From JAJZQZ01 sp963790415 (GTDB taxonomy: Bacteria > Actinomycetota > Thermoleophilia > RBG-16-64-13), in the NCBI GenBank assembly GCA_963790415.1, contig CAWBOK010000006.1, forward strand, positions 1-64,000: a DNA stretch of 64,000 nt. Direction: 5' to 3'. The notes beneath the pieces were generated by a model that ran no database searches, was not told where the DNA came from, and worked only from the letters and a program-made list of their open reading frames with translations. Both the position numbers and the translations under genes were made by a program. Positions 43,027-50,733 of this stretch are shown piece after piece; positions within the stretch are counted from its first letter, which is position 1, and every line of letters begins with the position of its first letter.

Positions 43027-44790
43027 TCAACCGCCGCTCCCGGGTCGGTGGGGCGACCCGGCCCGCGACGCGCGGAGTCGATCGAGCGGCCACGTGTTGA
43101 CCACGTCATCGGCCTCCACCCAACCCCGGCGTGCCTCGCCCACCCCGAAGCGCAGCGCGCCGAATCCGCTCGGAGAGTGGGCGTCGCTGCAGATCATCAG
43201 CAGTGCGCCCCTGTCGCGGGCCAGCCGAGCATGAGGGGCGGAGAGATCGAGCCGATGGTAGGAGGCGTTGATCTCGAGGATGGTGTTCGTCTCGACCGCG
43301 AGCGCGACCAGCTTGTCGATGTCGACCGGATAGGCGTCGCGCCGGCCAAGGAGGCGGCCGGTCGGATGGCCGATGGCATCGATGTGGGTGTTCTCGCACG
43401 CGGCGGTGAGACGCTTCATGATCCGATCAAGGGGTTCCTGGAAGCCGGAGTGGATGCTCGCTGTGACGAAGTCGAGCTGAGCGAGCACGTCATCGGGCAG
43501 GTCGATGCGGCCGTCGGCCAGGATGTCTACTTCTGAACCGGCGAGGAGGGTGATGCCGGGCACGCCGGCTCCGACGGCCCGTATCTCGTCGATCTGGGCC
43601 AGTACTCGGGCGGGCGTGAGCCCTTTGCCCATGCCGAGAGACTGCGAGTGGTCGCAGAAGCAGATGTACTCCAGTCCCGCCGCTTGGGCGGCGCGGGCCA
43701 TCTCCTCCATGGTGGCGCGGCCGTCGGACCAGTCGGAGTGCACGTGCAGGTCGCCGCGGAGGTCGGCGAGCGTGACCAGCCGGGGCAGCCGGTCCTCTCT
43801 GGCCGCCTCGAGCTCGCCCCGGTTCTCCCGCAACTCGGGAGGGATCCAGGGCAGGCCGAGGGTGGCGTATACCTCCTTCTCGGTGCGACAGACGATCGCG
43901 CGGTGGGTCGCGGTGTCCTCGATGCCGTACTCCGACACCTTGTAGCCCGAACGCTGTGCGTAGCCGCGCAAAGCGACGTTGTGGTCGGCACTGCCGGTGG
44001 AGTGCTGCAAGAGGTTGCCGTACGCCTCTGGGACCACCACGCGCAGATCCACCGAGAAGCCGCTGTGGGTTCGGGCGACGAGTTTGGTCGGGCCGCGTTC
44101 CTGCACCGAGGCGATCTCCGGGAGGGCGGAAAAGGCATCCATGACGAACTCCGGTTCGGTGGATGCCGTGACCAGATCGATATCCCGTATGGTCGACCGG
44201 CGTCGCCGGAGGCTGCCGGCGAAATCGGCGTGGTCCACGTGGGGAAGCGTGCGCAACGCCGCCGCGAGGCGTTCCGCGGTAGGCTCCACCGCTCCGATGA
44301 GGTGGCGGTCGGAGCGTGACTCGGCGGCGGCAAGTGCGCGGAGCAGGTTCGCCTCGGTCTTGGCGCCCATGCCCGGCAGCCCACGGACACGGCCCTGCTC
44401 GGCCGCCTCTCGAAGAGAATGCAGGTCGTCGACACCGAGGGCCGTCCAGAGCTGACGTGCCTTCTTGGGACCGACTCCGGGCACGCGCATGAGATCGAGG
44501 AGGCCCTCGGGGTAGGCGGCCCGAAGCTGCTCGAGCATCGCGATGGCGCCGGAGTCGAGGTACTCGGCTACCTTGTGCTCGACCGCCTCGCCGACTCCAG
44601 GCAGTGTGCGAAGGTCTCCCCGCCGGGCGAGCTCAGCGACCGACGTAGGGTGCTCCCGGAATGTCTCAGCCGCCTTCTCGTAGGCGAGTGTGCGGTAGAC
44701 TGAGGCCCCATCGAGGGACAGGTAGTCGGCGATGGTCTGGAACACGGTGGCCAGTTCGCCGTTATCGGGCGGCGGGTCACGTGGCGGCAT
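43027..44790 (-). CDS. polX: Family X DNA polymerase with PHP domain (PolX)
   Basis: This 587-residue bacterial PolX is involved in gap filling and base-excision repair. Helix-hairpin-helix motifs lie near the N-terminus (GDLRTLPGVGEAVEHKVAEY, LMRVPGVGPKKARQLW, VRGLPGMGAKTEANLL). The nucleotidyltransferase core (VDHADFAGSLRRRRSTIRDI, IDLVTAS) follows. The C-terminal PHP exonuclease domain has LRGDLHVHSDWSDGRATMEE, YICFCDHSQSLGMGKGLTPA and IDAIGHPTGRLLG. Length matches the family. The pol Asp-x-Asp motif (RDIDL) is kept. Confidence 0.93.
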   Translation of the reverse strand: MPPRDPPPDNGELATVFQTIADYLSLDGASVYRTLAYEKAAETFREHPTSVAELARRGDLRTLPGVGEAVEHKVAEYLDSGAIAMLEQLRAAYPEGLLDLMRVPGVGPKKARQLWTALGVDDLHSLREAAEQGRVRGLPGMGAKTEANLLRALAAAESRSDRHLIGAVEPTAERLAAALRTLPHVDHADFAGSLRRRRSTIRDIDLVTASTEPEFVMDAFSALPEIASVQERGPTKLVARTHSGFSVDLRVVVPEAYGNLLQHSTGSADHNVALRGYAQRSGYKVSEYGIEDTATHRAIVCRTEKEVYATLGLPWIPPELRENRGELEAAREDRLPRLVTLADLRGDLHVHSDWSDGRATMEEMARAAQAAGLEYICFCDHSQSLGMGKGLTPARVLAQIDEIRAVGAGVPGITLLAGSEVDILADGRIDLPDDVLAQLDFVTASIHSGFQEPLDRIMKRLTAACENTHIDAIGHPTGRLLGRRDAYPVDIDKLVALAVETNTILEINASYHRLDLSAPHARLARDRGALLMICSDAHSPSGFGALRFGVGEARRGWVEADDVVNTWPLDRLRASRAGSPHRPGSGG

Positions 44791-44942
44791 GGCGGTCTCC
44801 TGGGAGCATGTGCACCCATCGTACAGCGTCGTGAGCTACTCGGCACAAGAGAGTCCGCGTCGCCGCTCCCCGCCGTCCGTTTAGTGGGCTCGAAGCCGCG
44901 GGTACACACTGTGAGCCCGGATGTGAACTCAAGGAGGGCACC

Positions 44943-45221
44943 ATGGCGGATAAGAAGGTTGATCGCAACACGAGGTTGTCCGGCGGTCCGGTCACGCGGA
45001 CGGAGATCGGCGAAGCCTCCAAGTCGCAGCACGAGACGGCCGGCACTGCCGAACTCCCCCAGGACAAGGGCAAAAGTGCACTGCTGGAGAAGTTTCGCGC
45101 GCGGGAGGAGCAGTACCACCGCGATCATCCCTCGCAGGCTGAAATCGAGGCGGATGCCGACGAGACCGCAGACCCGCCCGCCGGGGCCGTGTCCGAGTCC
45201 TCGGAGGAGGAGTCGGCATGA
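44943..45221 (+). CDS. Small acidic hypothetical protein
   Basis: This is a 92-residue hydrophilic protein with no membrane segment, rich in Glu, Asp and Lys, predicted to be largely disordered. It starts at ATG 44943 after AAGGAGGG. I do not recognise a family. Its stop overlaps the ATG of the release-factor-like gene (ATGA at 45218-45221), so the two are translationally coupled. The upstream 152-base gap separates it from the divergent PolX gene. Confidence 0.6.
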   Translation: MADKKVDRNTRLSGGPVTRTEIGEASKSQHETAGTAELPQDKGKSALLEKFRAREEQYHRDHPSQAEIEADADETADPPAGAVSESSEEESA

Positions 45222-46345
45222 TCGGCAAGGAGAAACTGAAGAGCTTAGCCGCATCCCGCAGTGATGGGCTCTTTCTCTCGGCGTTTCTCTCCACGAGCCG
45301 GCTGGATGATTGGCGGCAGACCGCGCCGACCTTCCTGCATAGCGAATTCAACCGCATCACGAACGAGCGGGGACTCGACAAGAAACAGGAGCGGCCACTC
45401 CGCGACGATCTGGATCGTGTTCTCGAGGTGGTGCACTACGAGGTCACCCACCAGACCCAAGGTCTGGCGGTGTTCGCCGACGGGGGCAACGAGGTGTTCG
45501 AGCGCGTAGAGCTGCCGCTCAGGCTCACCAACCGGCTGGTGGCGGAGACCGCTCCGTATGTGCGTCCCCTGGTGCATGCCCTCTCGCTGCTGGAACCGTT
45601 CCTGCTGGTGCGGGTGAGCCGCGACGACAGCAGCATCTACTTGGTCGACGAGTGGCGCCTGACCCGCGAAGACGACTACACCGGCCCGTATCTCAAGTCG
45701 ACCGATCGTGAGACCGGCGATGTGCCCGTGAAAGAATACTACGCCGCAGCCCGCCAAGAGAGTCTGATCGAGCACCACTTCAAGGAAGTGGCCGGCGCCC
45801 TGGACAAGGCGCTGGACGAGGCGGAAGCGCGTCGCGTGGCGATCTGTGGGCAGCATGACATCGTCAGCAACTTCCGCAAGGCGCTGAGCGCCCGTGCGGC
45901 CGCGCACGTCGCTGCCGAGATCCCCTGGGACGCCAACGCGAGCGTCGGTCAGATGTTGGTGAGCGCGCGCGCCGCACTCGATGAAGCCCGGCACGGCGAG
46001 ATGACCCTGCTGGCCGGGCGGATCCAAGAAGGGCTGGGAGCACAGGGGCATGGGGTGGCCGGGTTCGACGCCACCCTGGCCGCTCTGCGCCGAGCCCAGC
46101 TGCGCACGCTGTTGGTGGATAGGAGCTATCGCCCTCACGGGTGGCGGTGCGCGGCGTGCGACCACGTCGTACTCACTCCCGCCGCAACGTGCCCTGTGTG
46201 TGGGGGTGGGCTCGTGCCCGTTGACGACGCGGTCGGTGAAGCGGTCCGGACCGCAGTGCTGCGCAATACCTTCGTCGAGGTGGCGGAGGGGATACCGGCT
46301 CTGGACTCGCTTGGCGGCATCGGTGGGGTGCTGCGCTTCGTGTGA
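45218..46345 (+). CDS. Bacterial archaeo-eukaryotic release-factor-like protein (baeRF) with zinc ribbon
   Basis: This 375-residue protein has the layout of the baeRF group, relatives of eRF1/Vms1. There is an N-terminal segment with SRSDGLFLSAFLSTSRLDDW, a central domain with PYVRPLVHALSLLEPFLLVR and IYLVDEWRLTRED, and a C-terminal L7Ae-like part (LRRAQLRTLLVDRSYRPHGW). A zinc ribbon (CAACDHVVLTPAATCPVCGG) is inserted before the end. No GGQ peptidyl-hydrolase motif is visible. Related proteins have been proposed to act in ribosome rescue or stress. Coupled to the small acidic protein upstream. Confidence 0.6.
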   Translation: MIGKEKLKSLAASRSDGLFLSAFLSTSRLDDWRQTAPTFLHSEFNRITNERGLDKKQERPLRDDLDRVLEVVHYEVTHQTQGLAVFADGGNEVFERVELPLRLTNRLVAETAPYVRPLVHALSLLEPFLLVRVSRDDSSIYLVDEWRLTREDDYTGPYLKSTDRETGDVPVKEYYAAARQESLIEHHFKEVAGALDKALDEAEARRVAICGQHDIVSNFRKALSARAAAHVAAEIPWDANASVGQMLVSARAALDEARHGEMTLLAGRIQEGLGAQGHGVAGFDATLAALRRAQLRTLLVDRSYRPHGWRCAACDHVVLTPAATCPVCGGGLVPVDDAVGEAVRTAVLRNTFVEVAEGIPALDSLGGIGGVLRFV

Positions 46346-46384
46346 TATTCATGGATCACCCCCGTTCGTCCGATACAGCAAGGT

Positions 46385-47170
46385 GTGGTGGCTGGTGCGG
46401 ACAGCGGGTCGACGGTTCTTCGGGCTCTGCCTGTGGAGGTGCCCTGCCCTCAATGCGGGGCACTCTCACAGCCTCCCCACCAGGTGGATACGTTCGTCTG
46501 CCCGTGGTGCGGCGCCACGTTGCATCCGGCGGGCGGGGTGCGGGTCTACCGACTGGCGCAGCGCCCCCGGGTGACGGCGGCCGCCGCCGAGCAGGCGGTG
46601 CGTGGATGGTTCGCGGGCCCCGAGTTGCCCCGGGGCATGGAGCGCGCGGCCCGGGTGGAGTTGGGCGCACTTACCTCGTTCCCCTTTCTTCGCGCGCGAA
46701 GCCCGGAATCGGACTCCGTCTCGGCTCTTGCCGCGCTGCCGTTCGCCGAGGTCGCCCAGCTGGAACGGATGCCGGCCGATCTCGTGCCCGCCTCGCAGGG
46801 TGTTCTTGCGGACCTTCGTCGCACAGCCGTCGACGAGGAGGTGCTCAAAGACGAGGTGCGACGGGCGACGACCGACCCCGGGGTGCGGGAATTGTTCCTG
46901 GAAGAGCGCGTCTTCTACCCGGTGCGGTACGCTTACCAAGGCCTGCGCTTCAGCGCTGTGGTGGAAGCGGGGTCGGGGCGAGTCCTTGCCGGGCGCCGCC
47001 CCGCGAGGCGCGACATCGTGGGCGAATGGGGCATCGTAGTGGGAGCGGGTGTGGTCCTCTTCGGGGAAGCCTTTCTTCTGCCGGGACTCCCCCTCAAGAT
47101 AGGGGTCGTGGCTCTGAGTTGCGTGGGGCTCTATCCTTTCCTGCGCTGGGTGGTGGCGACCCATGGCTGA
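46385..47170 (+). CDS. Zinc-ribbon membrane protein, first of the cluster
   Basis: This 261-residue protein of unknown family has an N-terminal zinc ribbon (CPQCGALSQ...CPWCGATL, around residues 20-43). A soluble middle includes RVFYPVRYAYQGLRFSAVVE-like text, and two C-terminal membrane helices follow (IVVGAGVVLFGEAFLLPGLP, KIGVVALSCVGLYPFLRWVV). GTG 46385 or 46388 is the start. The stop overlaps the next ATG. The same three-part plan (ribbon, globular, helices) recurs in the next gene. Confidence 0.6.
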   Translation: MVAGADSGSTVLRALPVEVPCPQCGALSQPPHQVDTFVCPWCGATLHPAGGVRVYRLAQRPRVTAAAAEQAVRGWFAGPELPRGMERAARVELGALTSFPFLRARSPESDSVSALAALPFAEVAQLERMPADLVPASQGVLADLRRTAVDEEVLKDEVRRATTDPGVRELFLEERVFYPVRYAYQGLRFSAVVEAGSGRVLAGRRPARRDIVGEWGIVVGAGVVLFGEAFLLPGLPLKIGVVALSCVGLYPFLRWVVATHG

Positions 47171-48230
47171 GCCTGTCCGCTCGGAATCGGCGCCCATGCG
47201 GCCATCGGATACCGGGAGTGGCCCCGCGGCGCCTCCTGGCCCTGCGATAGGATCTCCGTTCCCTGCGGCCCGACTGCGCTCCATCTCGTGCCCTCGGTGC
47301 GCCGGCCCCCTGCAGGGGCGTGACGGTGACCGGGTCATCGAGTGTGCTCGTTGTGGCACGCGGTTCCTCACCCGTCTGCAGGATGGCTTCGCGCGCCGCT
47401 ACTTCCCCGCCAAGGTGGAGCGTCTGCAGGCGGTCGGCGCTGCCGCCCGCTGGCTGTGGGAACACCCCGATGTGCCGTCGGATATCCGCGAGTCGGCCTT
47501 CGTGGAGGCCCACCTGCTGTACGTGCCGATATGGGAGGTCCGGGCCTACCTCGTGGGGTGGGAGTTCGGGAAGAAGCTGAGGAACCAGACCAAGGTGGTC
47601 AAGGTGGGGGAGGAAGAAGTCGCACGCACCGAACTCGTGGACCAGCCCGTGGAGGAAGGGTTCTTCAGTGAGCGTCGCTTCTATCAAGAGGCGGCCGATC
47701 TGGACGCTCTTGGGATGGGCCGACCCCACATCACGGGGCGGGAGTTCACCCTTCCCTATCTGGTGGGCGAGCTGGAGCGCGGAGCCGCGGTGCTTCAGGC
47801 CGATGGAGATCTGGCGGCCATCAGAGAGAGGGCCCGAGCGTCGTTCCTGCATCCACCAACGGGAACGGTGGCGTCCGACACTCGTCTGTTCCTGCTCAAG
47901 GAGTCGGCGGCCCTCCTCTACTATCCCCTATGGACTCTGCGCTATCGGTACCGCGGTCGGCTCTATGAGATGGTCGTAGACGGGCGGAACGGGCGCATCC
48001 ACGCCGCCCGCGCGCCTGCCGACAACCGTCGGCGCATCGCCCTGTTCCTGGCTTCGTACGCGGCGCTGGCCGTGGCTCTTGCCATGACGGTGTCCGTCCG
48101 GCACGAGTGGCCGAATATGGCCGAGCCCGCGCTATACTCGATGGTGTTGGTGCTCGTACTGGCAGCGGGGGCGTTCACCCGGTTCCGACTGATCCGCGAG
48201 GTGGAATATCACGAACCCTTCTCCGCCTGA
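47163..48230 (+). CDS. Zinc-ribbon membrane protein, second of the cluster
   Basis: This 355-residue protein has a Pro-rich N-terminus, a zinc ribbon (CPRCAGPLQGRDGDRVIECA then RCG) near residue 43, a globular domain (FVEAHLLYVPIWEVRAYLVG, ALLYYPLWTLRYRYRGRLYE, MVVDGRNGRIHAARAPADNR) and two C-terminal membrane helices (IALFLASYAALAVALAMTVS, LYSMVLVLVLAAGAFTRFRL). The segment YYPLWTLRYRYRGRLYE parallels YPVRYAYQGLRFSAVVE in the previous protein, suggesting common descent. Function unknown; the start overlaps the previous stop. Confidence 0.62.
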   Translation: MAEPVRSESAPMRPSDTGSGPAAPPGPAIGSPFPAARLRSISCPRCAGPLQGRDGDRVIECARCGTRFLTRLQDGFARRYFPAKVERLQAVGAAARWLWEHPDVPSDIRESAFVEAHLLYVPIWEVRAYLVGWEFGKKLRNQTKVVKVGEEEVARTELVDQPVEEGFFSERRFYQEAADLDALGMGRPHITGREFTLPYLVGELERGAAVLQADGDLAAIRERARASFLHPPTGTVASDTRLFLLKESAALLYYPLWTLRYRYRGRLYEMVVDGRNGRIHAARAPADNRRRIALFLASYAALAVALAMTVSVRHEWPNMAEPALYSMVLVLVLAAGAFTRFRLIREVEYHEPFSA

Positions 48231-48243
48231 CCTGCTGGCGCTG

Positions 48244-48927
48244 GTGTGCCCGGCCTGCGGTCTCCCGCTCGAGGCGGCCGCTGCAGCCGAGGTCTTTCCG
48301 TGTCTCAGGTGCCGCCGTGCCTATTCCCCCGGGGAAGACTCGTTGGACGAGGTCTCCACTCACACCGCGGCCATCACGACCGAGCTGGCCGTGCCCGCCG
48401 ACGTGCGCTTCCTAGCCGTATGGCGGTTTCTCGCAGCGGTGGAGGTGCGGGAGAAGAGCTCCGAGAGAGTCGTGGCACCGGGCGCGGTTTGGGAGCAGAT
48501 CCGTCGAGTGGCCGCGCCGAAACCGCCGTTCCTCTACGTGCCGGCCTTCGCGCTTGCCCGGGTGACGGTTCAGCAGCTGGGGGTGGGTTTGGTGATGGCA
48601 CAGCCCGACCTCGCGCTCGAATCTGGGCTGCCCGCCGAACGAGCCTCGCTGCATCAGGTGGTGGCCGACCAACGTGACGACGGCGAGGGGCCTGGGTTCG
48701 GCGCAGTGTCCCCCGTCCTGCTCTCGGCGGCCGACGCGGCCACGGTGGCGCATTTCGTCTACCTGGCCGTGGAGTCTCGGGCTACGTCAGGTCTGCGGGC
48801 CATCGACTACGACCTGGATCTTACGGGGGGCGAACTGCTCTTCCTCCCGGCGGTATATGATCGTCGCTACATGCGCGACTCGTTCTGGCGGTTCTTGCTG
48901 CAGGAGTTCGACGGTTTGGTGGCGTAG
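48244..48927 (+). CDS. Zinc-ribbon protein, third of the cluster
   Basis: This 227-residue soluble protein has an N-terminal zinc ribbon (CPACGLPL...CLRCRRAY) and a globular domain with KPPFLYVPAFALARVTVQQL and GGELLFLPAVYDRRYMRDSF. It ends LLQEFDGLVA, and no membrane segment is visible. The start is uncertain: GTG 48244 sits right before the first cysteine pair and CTG codons lie just upstream. It follows the previous stop by 13 bp and shares the ribbon-plus-globular plan, so it belongs to the same set. Confidence 0.58.
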   Translation: MCPACGLPLEAAAAAEVFPCLRCRRAYSPGEDSLDEVSTHTAAITTELAVPADVRFLAVWRFLAAVEVREKSSERVVAPGAVWEQIRRVAAPKPPFLYVPAFALARVTVQQLGVGLVMAQPDLALESGLPAERASLHQVVADQRDDGEGPGFGAVSPVLLSAADAATVAHFVYLAVESRATSGLRAIDYDLDLTGGELLFLPAVYDRRYMRDSFWRFLLQEFDGLVA

Positions 48928-48966
48928 GCGAATTCGTAATACGATGGCGGCACGGAAGGGGACACC

Positions 48967-49482
48967 ATGGGTGACATCGGCGCGCGTATCGAGGAGAGCA
49001 AGAACTGGTTCGAACGGGCAGCTGAGCACATCCCGGGCTACAAGGGATACAAGGAGAAAGAGCTTCGCCGCGAGGCCGACAAGCTGCAGCGGGTCTACGT
49101 CGCCGAACGGCTGGAGGCGGCCCGTCGCAAGCTGGAGGATCTCGTACTCGACATCAGCCGCACGGGTGACCTCAAACTGCTCTCGTTGATCGACACCGAC
49201 AACCGCAAGTTGCGCACGGTCAAGGACCGGGTGCTCTACGCCGACTACGGCTATGCCGGTCTCTTCGACACGGTCAAAGTGGACGAGCAGATCCTCGATC
49301 AGCTCTACCAGTTCGACACCCAATTGCAGGAAGAGTCGCGCGGGATGGAAGAGCTGGTGGGCGCCCTCTCCGCCGACAGTCCCTCGCTCCGCTCCGACCT
49401 CGACATTCTTGATCAGAAGATCGACGCCCTTGCCGAACGCTTCACCGCGCGGGAGTACCTCATCACCGGGGTAGGGAGGTAA
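48967..49482 (+). CDS. Coiled-coil protein before the SPFH gene
   Basis: This 171-residue protein is almost entirely helical and charged (KEKELRREADKLQRVYVAER, EAARRKLEDLVLDISRTGDL, DILDQKIDALAERFTAREYL), reminiscent of PspA-like or SPFH-partner coiled coils, with no membrane helix. Start ATG 48967. It ends 3 bp before the SPFH gene, so they are co-translated. A structural partner of the SPFH protein is the simplest reading. Confidence 0.6.
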   Translation: MGDIGARIEESKNWFERAAEHIPGYKGYKEKELRREADKLQRVYVAERLEAARRKLEDLVLDISRTGDLKLLSLIDTDNRKLRTVKDRVLYADYGYAGLFDTVKVDEQILDQLYQFDTQLQEESRGMEELVGALSADSPSLRSDLDILDQKIDALAERFTAREYLITGVGR

Positions 49483-49485
49483 CCG

Positions 49486-50730
49486 ATGGCCCTCATGGAG
49501 ATCATCGAATATGTAGACCAGTTCGGCACCGAGATGGTGCACCGGGTACCCGAGCAGGGTTCCGGGGAGTTCAAGATCGGCTCGCAGCTGATCGTGCGCG
49601 AGAACCAGTGGGCGGTCTTCTTCCGCGATGGAAAGGCCCTCGACGTGTTCGGTCCGGGGCGCCACGCGCTCAGCACGCAGAACATCCCCTTCTTGACGGC
49701 GCTGATCACCACGCCGCTCTTCGGCGACACGCCATTCCGTTCAGAGGTCTACTTCGTCAACCAGAACGTCTTCACCGACCAGAAGTGGGGCACGGCCGAA
49801 CCGGTGCTCTTCCGCGACGCCGAGTTCAAGATGGTCCGCCTGCGCGCCAACGGCATCTACTCCATGCAGGTCACCGATCCCAAGCTGCTGGTGCTGAAAC
49901 TGGTGGGCACGCGTTCGATCTACACCACCGGCCAGATAGACGAGTTCCTCCGCGGCATCATCGTCGGGCGGCTGGCCGATATCCTCGGCGAGACCCTCGA
50001 ATCGGTGCTCGACCTACCCCGCTACTACGACGAGATCGGCGCCGGTCTCAAAGCTCGGATCAAGGACGATTTCTATCAATACGGCATCGGTATCGTCGAT
50101 TTTGTCATCAACGCGATCACTCCGCCGGAAGAAGTGCTCAAGCGCATCGACGAGCGTACCGGCATGGAAGCCATCGGCGGCATGGACCGCTACTTCCAGT
50201 TCAAGGCCGCCCAGGCCATCGGCGACATCGCCCAAGGTGGCGGTGGTGGCGGCGGCGCAGGCGGAGGTGGAGGTGGAGGATCGGGCGTCGGCGACGCGGC
50301 GGCCGTGGGAGTCGGCCTAGGCGCTGGAGCCGGACTCGGCCTTATGATCCCGGGAATGCTGCAGCAGGCAATGGCCTCCGGGGCGCAGCCCAAGGTTCGT
50401 TGTCCGAACTGTTCCAAGGACATCGCGTTCGGAAGCAAGTTCTGTCCCGAGTGCGGGGCCAACCTGGCGGCGACGATCACCTGTCCCCAGTGCCAAGCCA
50501 CACTGCCGGTAGGTTCCAAGTTCTGCCCGAGTTGCGGTCAGAAGATTGGCGAGCCGGTCGCTGTGCCGCCGCCGACCCCGGTGCCGCCGCCCGCGGCACC
50601 CGCACCGACCCCTCCGGCGGCGCCCGCCGCCGTCGAGCCCGCGCCCGAGCCGCCACCGTCGCCGGCCGGGACCGGCGATCCCGCCCCTGGTAGCGAGCCC
50701 CCGTCGGGCACTCCCGGCGTGGCGTCGTAG
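49486..50730 (+). CDS. SPFH-domain protein with C-terminal double zinc ribbon (YdjI/virion-core-like)
   Basis: This 414-residue protein starts MALMEIIEYVDQFGTEMVHR, the beginning of the YdjI/virion-core-protein-like SPFH family. The SPFH core (SQLIVRENQWAVFFRDGKAL, GPGRHALSTQNIPFL, YGIGIVDFVINAITPPEEVL) reaches about residue 235. A Gly-rich linker, a hydrophobic glycine-rich segment, two zinc ribbons (CPNCSKDIAFGSKFCPECG and CPQCQATLPVGSKFCPSCG) and a Pro/Ala-rich tail follow. There is no N-terminal anchor. In Bacillus, YdjI is recruited with PspA-type proteins to the membrane, which matches the coiled-coil gene upstream and the membrane proteins downstream. Confidence 0.82.
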   Translation: MALMEIIEYVDQFGTEMVHRVPEQGSGEFKIGSQLIVRENQWAVFFRDGKALDVFGPGRHALSTQNIPFLTALITTPLFGDTPFRSEVYFVNQNVFTDQKWGTAEPVLFRDAEFKMVRLRANGIYSMQVTDPKLLVLKLVGTRSIYTTGQIDEFLRGIIVGRLADILGETLESVLDLPRYYDEIGAGLKARIKDDFYQYGIGIVDFVINAITPPEEVLKRIDERTGMEAIGGMDRYFQFKAAQAIGDIAQGGGGGGGAGGGGGGGSGVGDAAAVGVGLGAGAGLGLMIPGMLQQAMASGAQPKVRCPNCSKDIAFGSKFCPECGANLAATITCPQCQATLPVGSKFCPSCGQKIGEPVAVPPPTPVPPPAAPAPTPPAAPAAVEPAPEPPPSPAGTGDPAPGSEPPSGTPGVAS

Positions 50731-50733
50731 GCG

